Positions 8,171 to 11,068 of a stretch of DNA of 11,068 bases are shown here, piece by piece. Numbering within the stretch: the stretch's first letter is position 1; each line of letters begins with the position of its first letter. The stretch is from the NCBI GenBank assembly GCA_020063525.1, contig JAGUUJ010000065.1:1-11068 (forward strand), given 5' to 3'. Under the pieces are notes generated by a model that was not told the DNA's origin, did no database searches, and saw nothing but the letters and a program-made list of their open reading frames with translations. The stretch comes from Candidatus Omnitrophota bacterium. Lineage in GTDB: Bacteria; Omnitrophota; Gorgyraeia; Gygaellales; Profunditerraquicolaceae. A program made the translations under genes and the position numbers.

Positions 8171-8914
8171 ATGACCCCAACCTACGACCTAAATAAAATC
8201 AAATTTGCGACAGATGAGGCGACGTTTAAGCGCGCCGTTGGTCTGTATGAAAGCGGTAATGTGACTAAAGTAGAGACGTTGGGAGGATATTTCTCCGCTG
8301 TTGTCCTGGGAACAGAGCCGTATTGCGTTTCCGTATCAGCCCGCAACTATAAACAGGGGCACTGCACTTGTTATCTTGGGCAGAAAGACACGCTTTGTAA
8401 GCATATGGTTGCCTTGGCACTCTATGCGGTTATGGATGGGAAGCCATTAGGTGATAAGGATAAACAGCTTTCTCATAGCGTTGAGTGTAGTATGCGGCGT
8501 GACACACTTAATAAAGAGGAATTAGAAGCGGTTAAGAAATCTATCACTGAATCTATGCGATACGTAAAGCCATACCGCGGGCCGTCACGCACCTGGTTTG
8601 CAAATCAGGATTCTTTGCGCGAAGGATGCAACCGGCTATCGGCAATTGTTTCTGATCTGCCGGTTAATAAGCAAACAGCGGAAATCCTGATTAAGTTGCT
8701 TTTACGACTGGATAAAAAGTTACGTGTCGGAGGCGTAGATGACTCAAATGGTATCGTAGGCGGGTTTATGACTCAGATCGTTGAGATGCTTGAAGAATTT
8801 GCGCAAATTGCCCCTGAATGCATTGAGGCATTTAAATCGCTGGTCGGGATAGGAATTACCTGTTTTCAGTGGGAAGAGCCGCTTGTCTGTATTTTGGATG
8901 AAACTCAAAACTAA
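8171..8914 (+). CDS. SWIM zinc-finger protein
   Basis: A 247-residue protein with a clear SWIM zinc-binding motif: C65-x-C67, eight residues, then C76-x-H78 (HCTCYL through LCKHMVALALYA). The preceding strands (YFSAVVLGTEPYCVSVS) are typical of the SWIM fold. Residues 100-247 appear helical and match no family I recognise. SWIM domains bind DNA or proteins and occur in bacterial conflict systems as well as in housekeeping proteins. The ATG is 17 bases after the STAND gene stop, with only a weak A/G-rich ribosome site (GAAGAAA, about 8160-8166). It is almost certainly co-transcribed with the STAND gene and may act as its partner, a DNA-binding adaptor or a regulator. Partnership is inferred from position only. 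Confidence 0.85.
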   Translation: MTPTYDLNKIKFATDEATFKRAVGLYESGNVTKVETLGGYFSAVVLGTEPYCVSVSARNYKQGHCTCYLGQKDTLCKHMVALALYAVMDGKPLGDKDKQLSHSVECSMRRDTLNKEELEAVKKSITESMRYVKPYRGPSRTWFANQDSLREGCNRLSAIVSDLPVNKQTAEILIKLLLRLDKKLRVGGVDDSNGIVGGFMTQIVEMLEEFAQIAPECIEAFKSLVGIGITCFQWEEPLVCILDETQN

Positions 8915-8919
8915 TGATC

Positions 8920-8949
8920 GGGGTAATAATTCTGTTAATGGGGTAATAA
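8920..8949 (+). repeat. Two direct copies of GGGGTAATAA, 20 bp apart
   Basis: Identical decamers at 8920-8929 and 8940-8949, right after the SWIM gene. The 20-bp period is about two helical turns. They could be tandem protein-binding sites or the remains of a local duplication. The rest of the gap (8950-9026) holds no gene I can support. Confidence 0.4.
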
Positions 8950-9026
8950 ATAGGGTCTTGCCGGAGAAGGCTCGGAGGATGTCTTGATCATCGCAGGTGC
9001 GCATCTTTTCGAGAACGGCTTTTGTC

Positions 9027-9055
9027 TTGACAGAGGGATGTGTTTCGTATATAAT
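9027..9055 (+). promoter_or_regulatory. Consensus sigma70-type promoter for the secreted protein-CsgG unit
   Basis: TTGACA (9027-9032) and TATAAT (9050-9055) match the consensus perfectly, with the ideal 17-bp spacer. Transcription would begin near 9062, leaving a leader of only about 15 bases that consists mostly of the ribosome site. It marks the boundary between the defence island and the envelope genes and predicts strong constitutive expression. Confidence 0.88.
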
Positions 9056-9063
9056 TTAACATC

Positions 9064-9071
9064 AAGAGGAG
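9064..9071 (+). promoter_or_regulatory. Ribosome binding site fixing the ATG at 9077
   Basis: AAGAGGAG ends five bases before the ATG at 9077. Upstream in-frame starts (such as 8984) fall before the promoter -10 box and are excluded. Confidence 0.8.
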
Positions 9072-9076
9072 CGGCG

Positions 9077-9646
9077 ATGAAGAAAATTATTTTTATTTCT
9101 TGTATATTATTTTTGAGTTCTATCTTTGCGGTATCTTACGCTCAGGGCACCAAACCCAAGATTATCCTCCTTATTGCCGAACAGAATATCGAAAGTCCGC
9201 AATATGCTTGGTGGGCAACGGAAATTGACTTATCTGCGACCGAGACAAGCATTGCTCAAAAACTCATCGAAAATGGTTATGAGATTATTGAGCCATCCGG
9301 TGTCACAAAGATTATCAAGCAGGACAAAGCATTCCGTAACCTAGACTTATCCGAAGGCGAATCTATAAAATTGGGTAGTTTATCTGAAGCCGACTATGTA
9401 GTATTAGGTAAGGCCATTGCCTCATCAGGCAGTAAAGTCCCGCAATCGAGCATGCTCTCCTGTTTCGCTAACATAACCGCTAAACTCATCCGCGTTAAAG
9501 ATGGTAAGGTAATTGCTTATCTTGATGCCTCAGGAAATTCTGCACATATGGATGTTATTACAGGAGGTAAAGAAGCATTAACTAATGCCGCTTTTGATTT
9601 AGCAATTAAGATAACAGAAGCACTGAATAAAGAGGGAGGTAAATAA
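9077..9646 (+). CDS. Secreted periplasmic protein of unknown function, partner of a CsgG-family lipoprotein
   Basis: A 189-residue protein with a Sec signal peptide: MKK, a hydrophobic core (IIFISCILFLSSIFA) and a likely cut after SYA (residue 22). The mature part alternates strands and helices: KIILLIAEQ, a helix ATETSIAQKLIENGYEII, then ADYVVLGKAIASS, a long strand ITAKLIRVKDGKVIAYLDAS, and a final helix. This pattern resembles the small alpha/beta domains found in CsgG-like and FlgT-like envelope proteins, where a helix presents a sequence degenerate in catalytic residues; no enzyme motif is seen. The gene follows a consensus promoter and its stop lies one base before the CsgG-family gene, so the two products probably work together at the outer membrane. 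The family could not be named with certainty. Confidence 0.75.
   Translation: MKKIIFISCILFLSSIFAVSYAQGTKPKIILLIAEQNIESPQYAWWATEIDLSATETSIAQKLIENGYEIIEPSGVTKIIKQDKAFRNLDLSEGESIKLGSLSEADYVVLGKAIASSGSKVPQSSMLSCFANITAKLIRVKDGKVIAYLDASGNSAHMDVITGGKEALTNAAFDLAIKITEALNKEGGK
9632..9640 (+). promoter_or_regulatory. Ribosome binding site of the CsgG-family gene
   Basis: GAGGGAGGT overlaps the final codons of the upstream gene and lies seven bases before the ATG at 9648, implying coupled translation. Confidence 0.75.
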
Positions 9647-9647
9647 A

Positions 9648-10397
9648 ATGAAGAGATTATTGTTAATTATAGGGTCAGGATTGATGATTATGAGTTTAGT
9701 GGGTTGCGCTTCATTACAACAGCTGATGCAGCCTACTGCTCAAGTAGATAATGCTGCTGGCGCAGCTCCGCTTCCACCTTATTCCGGACCCAAGGCACGC
9801 ATTGCTGTAGCAGATTTTGATGTTAAGGCGGCAAAAGCTACCGGTGAGATTGGTTCGGGGTTACGTGAAATGTTAGTTACCGCCCTTATAAACAGCAGTC
9901 GTTTCTCAGTTGTTGAGCGTCAGGCATTAGCTGCAGTAATGCAGGAGCAGGAATTATCTGCATCGGGCGCTGCCCAAACAGGTAGTGGGGGACCACAAAG
10001 AGGAAAGATTAAGACTGCAGATTTAATTATTACTGCTGCGGTTACTGAATTCGAGCCTCAGGCTTCAGGCGGAAGGGCAGGCGTGGGCGGCGGCGGCGGA
10101 GTGGGCAGCGGCATCTTAGGTGGATTATTAGGCGCAGCCTTAAATAAGGCGCATATGGCTTTAGATATACGTATTGTAGATACCTCAACCTCCGAAGTTT
10201 TAGCCGCAACACGGGTTCAGGGCCAGGCATCGGATATTGCCGGAGGTATTATGGCCGGCTTCTTTGGCAGCTGGGGTTTAGGCGTAGGGTTATCCGCTTA
10301 TGCAAATACGCCTATGGAAAAGGCAATACGTGTGTGTATTATTGAAGCTATACGCTATATATCTCAAACTATCCCTGCAAATTTTTATAAATATTAA
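9648..10397 (+). CDS. CsgG-family outer-membrane lipoprotein
   Basis: A 249-residue lipoprotein. The signal peptide ends in the lipobox LVGC with the lipidated Cys at 20, followed by Ala-Ser, which does not signal inner-membrane retention. The CsgG core is clear: RIAVADFDVKA (51-61), LREMLVTALINSSRFSVVER (72-91), MQEQEL, ADLIITAAVTEF (124-135), a glycine-rich insert (140-160), and ALDIRIVDTSTSEVLAATRV (171-190). CsgG in curli systems is a nonameric export pore, but many family members lack curli genes and have other or unknown envelope roles. No CsgA, B, E or F is nearby, so I name the family only. The glycine-rich stretch may be the membrane-spanning hairpin region. It is paired with the secreted protein upstream. 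Confidence 0.88.
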   Translation: MKRLLLIIGSGLMIMSLVGCASLQQLMQPTAQVDNAAGAAPLPPYSGPKARIAVADFDVKAAKATGEIGSGLREMLVTALINSSRFSVVERQALAAVMQEQELSASGAAQTGSGGPQRGKIKTADLIITAAVTEFEPQASGGRAGVGGGGGVGSGILGGLLGAALNKAHMALDIRIVDTSTSEVLAATRVQGQASDIAGGIMAGFFGSWGLGVGLSAYANTPMEKAIRVCIIEAIRYISQTIPANFYKY

Positions 10398-10399
10398 TT

Positions 10400-10480
10400 A
10401 TGGGAAAACGTAAACGTAGAGGCAAACTCAACTGGCGTTCAAAGCGGGCGAATAAAGGCAGAAAGCCCTGTTTGGGCTAA
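10400..10480 (+). CDS. Small highly basic protein (26 aa)
   Basis: A 26-codon frame starting MGKRKRRGKLNWRSKR and ending GRKPCLG. Twelve of 26 residues are Lys or Arg and none is acidic, which is very unlikely for random non-coding DNA. Its ATG lies two bases after the CsgG-family stop, but no Shine-Dalgarno site is visible; translation could be coupled. The composition recalls tiny ribosomal proteins such as bTHX or other RNA-binding peptides, but I see no firm match to a named family. It may be conserved in relatives and missed because of its size. Confidence 0.55.
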   Translation: MGKRKRRGKLNWRSKRANKGRKPCLG

Positions 10481-10494
10481 AGAGAAGTCTTGCT

Positions 10495-10525
10495 AACACC
10501 CAGCCATAATGGATTGGCTGGTGTT
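10495..10525 (+). promoter_or_regulatory. Stable hairpin in the leader of the EF-Tu-like gene
   Basis: AACACCCAGCCA pairs with TGGCTGGTGTT across an 8-base loop, with one bulged C. That is 11 pairs, GC-rich in the middle. No T-run follows, so it is unlikely to be a simple terminator. It stands 11 bases before the ribosome site of the next gene and could stabilise the mRNA or control translation. Confidence 0.55.
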
Positions 10526-10535
10526 CACTGCTGTG

Positions 10536-10542
10536 AAGGAGG
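10536..10542 (+). promoter_or_regulatory. Ribosome binding site fixing the ATG at 10550
   Basis: AAGGAGG, a near-perfect Shine-Dalgarno, lies seven bases before the ATG at 10550. The longer open frame from 10490 begins upstream of the hairpin and its extra residues look non-natural, so it is rejected. Confidence 0.85.
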
Positions 10543-10549
10543 GTGGAGT

Positions 10550-10804
10550 ATGCAGGAAAAAGAGATTGGTAAAATTACCCATTATTACGGCCACCTCAAC
10601 GTAGGGATTATTGAGCTTTCCGATACCTTAAAAGTAGGCGAAACCATCCATGTTAAAGGGCATTCCGAAGATTTTACGCAATCCATTGATTCTATGCAGA
10701 TTGAGCACGCCGATGTTTCCGAAGCAAAGTTAGGAGACATGGTAGGTATAAAGGTTGCCCAAAAGGTCCATCCCGGCGATAAAGTCTTTAAAGTAATTGC
10801 CTAA
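10550..10804 (+). CDS. Stand-alone EF-Tu domain-2-like beta-barrel protein (translation elongation factor-like)
   Basis: An 84-residue protein made of a single translation-factor beta barrel, like domain 2 of EF-Tu: IGKITHYYGHLNVGIIELS, LKVGETIHVKGHSEDFTQ, IDSMQIEHADVSEAKLGDMV and GIKVAQKVHPGDKVFKV. No GTPase domain is present. Such short proteins are annotated as elongation factor-like, and the same barrel occurs at the C-terminus of U32-family peptidases; function is not established. It has a strong ribosome site and a hairpin leader, and may be a single-gene unit, since no clear promoter is visible directly upstream. Confidence 0.82.
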   Translation: MQEKEIGKITHYYGHLNVGIIELSDTLKVGETIHVKGHSEDFTQSIDSMQIEHADVSEAKLGDMVGIKVAQKVHPGDKVFKVIA

Positions 10805-10904
10805 ACCTATAAAGAAGGCAGGCCCGCTTAAATTATTTTTCTATCTTTCTTCCGCCGTTACTCTATTCTTTCAAAATCATAAAAGAGACTGCTGAAATAT
10901 TATA

Positions 10905-10994
10905 TTTTGACGCTAATCACCGCTAATTTAACGCGAATTACCGCTAATTTATTCGCGGAAATTAGCGTTTGATTAGCGAAAATTAGCGTTAAGA
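10905..10994. repeat. Long imperfect palindrome of eight helically phased CGCTAAT/ATTAGCG units
   Basis: Four units in the forward sense begin at 10911, 10921, 10932 and 10942 (the third reads CGCGAAT). Four in the reverse sense begin at 10951, 10961, 10972 and 10982 (the first reads ATTCGCG). Steps are 10, 11, 10, 9, 10, 11 and 10 bases, and the two halves mirror exactly around 10949.5. Each inner pair differs at one base; the outer two pairs match perfectly. As RNA or extruded DNA it would form one long interrupted stem. It lies in a non-coding gap and resembles dispersed palindromic repeats or a multi-site protein-binding element. Confidence 0.75.
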
Positions 10995-11024
10995 ATGCTT
11001 TTTTCAGTGCTCTCCAAAAAATAC

Positions 11025-11052
11025 TTGACACAACCTTTTTTTGTGCTACTAT
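11025..11052 (+). promoter_or_regulatory. Sigma70-type promoter with extended -10 for a gene beyond the window
   Basis: TTGACA (11025-11030), a 16-bp spacer, then TGCTACTAT giving an extended -10 (TACTAT at 11047-11052). Inverted CACAA and TTGTG (11029-11033 and 11041-11045) overlap the -35 and spacer and could be an operator. Transcription would run off the right edge. Confidence 0.6.
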
Positions 11053-11068
11053 TTTTATAAAAGTAACA

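Noticed and set aside
8744..9004. Minus-strand open frame of 86 codons across the SWIM gene end and the following gap
   Set aside because: Mostly antisense to the SWIM coding region and without a recognisable domain or ribosome site. The stretch outside the gene (about 8955-9004) looks codon-like on the minus strand but is too short to name; at most a gene vestige.
8984..9076. Upstream extension of the secreted-protein gene (TTG start at 8984)
   Set aside because: It would place the start before the consensus promoter and bury the signal peptide; the ATG at 9077 has a strong ribosome site and gives a proper signal peptide.
10490..10549. Upstream extension of the EF-Tu-like gene from 10490
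   Set aside because: These codons cover the hairpin and the Shine-Dalgarno; the protein family begins at the ATG at 10550.
10805..10860. Intrinsic terminator after the EF-Tu-like gene
   Set aside because: There is a GC-rich patch followed by T-rich sequence, but I could not draw a convincing stem.
10911..10988. CRISPR array
   Set aside because: Units are only 7 bp at about 10-bp steps and invert at the centre; there are no spacers of CRISPR size and no cas genes.

Overview
The window looks like a chromosomal segment from an uncultured Gram-negative bacterium of moderate-to-low GC. A lipobox-bearing CsgG-family lipoprotein and a Sec-type signal peptide imply an outer membrane. The Shine-Dalgarno sites and one textbook sigma70 promoter are ordinary bacterial ones. 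A lineage such as Candidatus Omnitrophota would fit the mix, but that is a guess from style; no rRNA or other marker gene is present to place it.

Positions 1-8914 form a defence island, all on the + strand. It opens with the 3' half of a type I restriction-modification specificity gene (hsdS, running off the left edge). One nucleotide after its stop comes a YhcG/DUF1016-family PD-(D/E)xK nuclease. A 107-bp gap holding a perfect 10-bp inverted repeat separates this from a complete hsdM methyltransferase. Right after hsdM lies a 'ghost': about 30 codons that read as the conserved C-terminal helix of a second, otherwise deleted hsdS. A very large protein (about 1530 aa) begins inside this scar. 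It has an N-terminal restriction-endonuclease-like region, a NACHT/STAND-type NTPase and a long HEAT-like repeat tail, an architecture resembling nSTAND (Avs-like) antiphage sensors. Seventeen bases further is a SWIM zinc-finger protein. The STAND-SWIM pair is the most interesting candidate for an undescribed defence module. No hsdR is visible; it may lie upstream.

Positions 8915-10480 are a separate cell-envelope unit. A consensus promoter (TTGACA-17 bp-TATAAT, 9027-9055) drives a secreted periplasmic protein and, one base after its stop, a CsgG-family outer-membrane lipoprotein. They are followed by an unannotated 26-residue, extremely basic microprotein (10400-10480).

Positions 10481-11068 hold a hairpin leader, a short stand-alone EF-Tu domain-2-like protein, and then a non-coding tail. 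The tail carries a long imperfect palindrome of eight CGCTAAT/ATTAGCG units spaced about one DNA helical turn apart. A second good promoter at the right edge presumably serves a gene outside the window.
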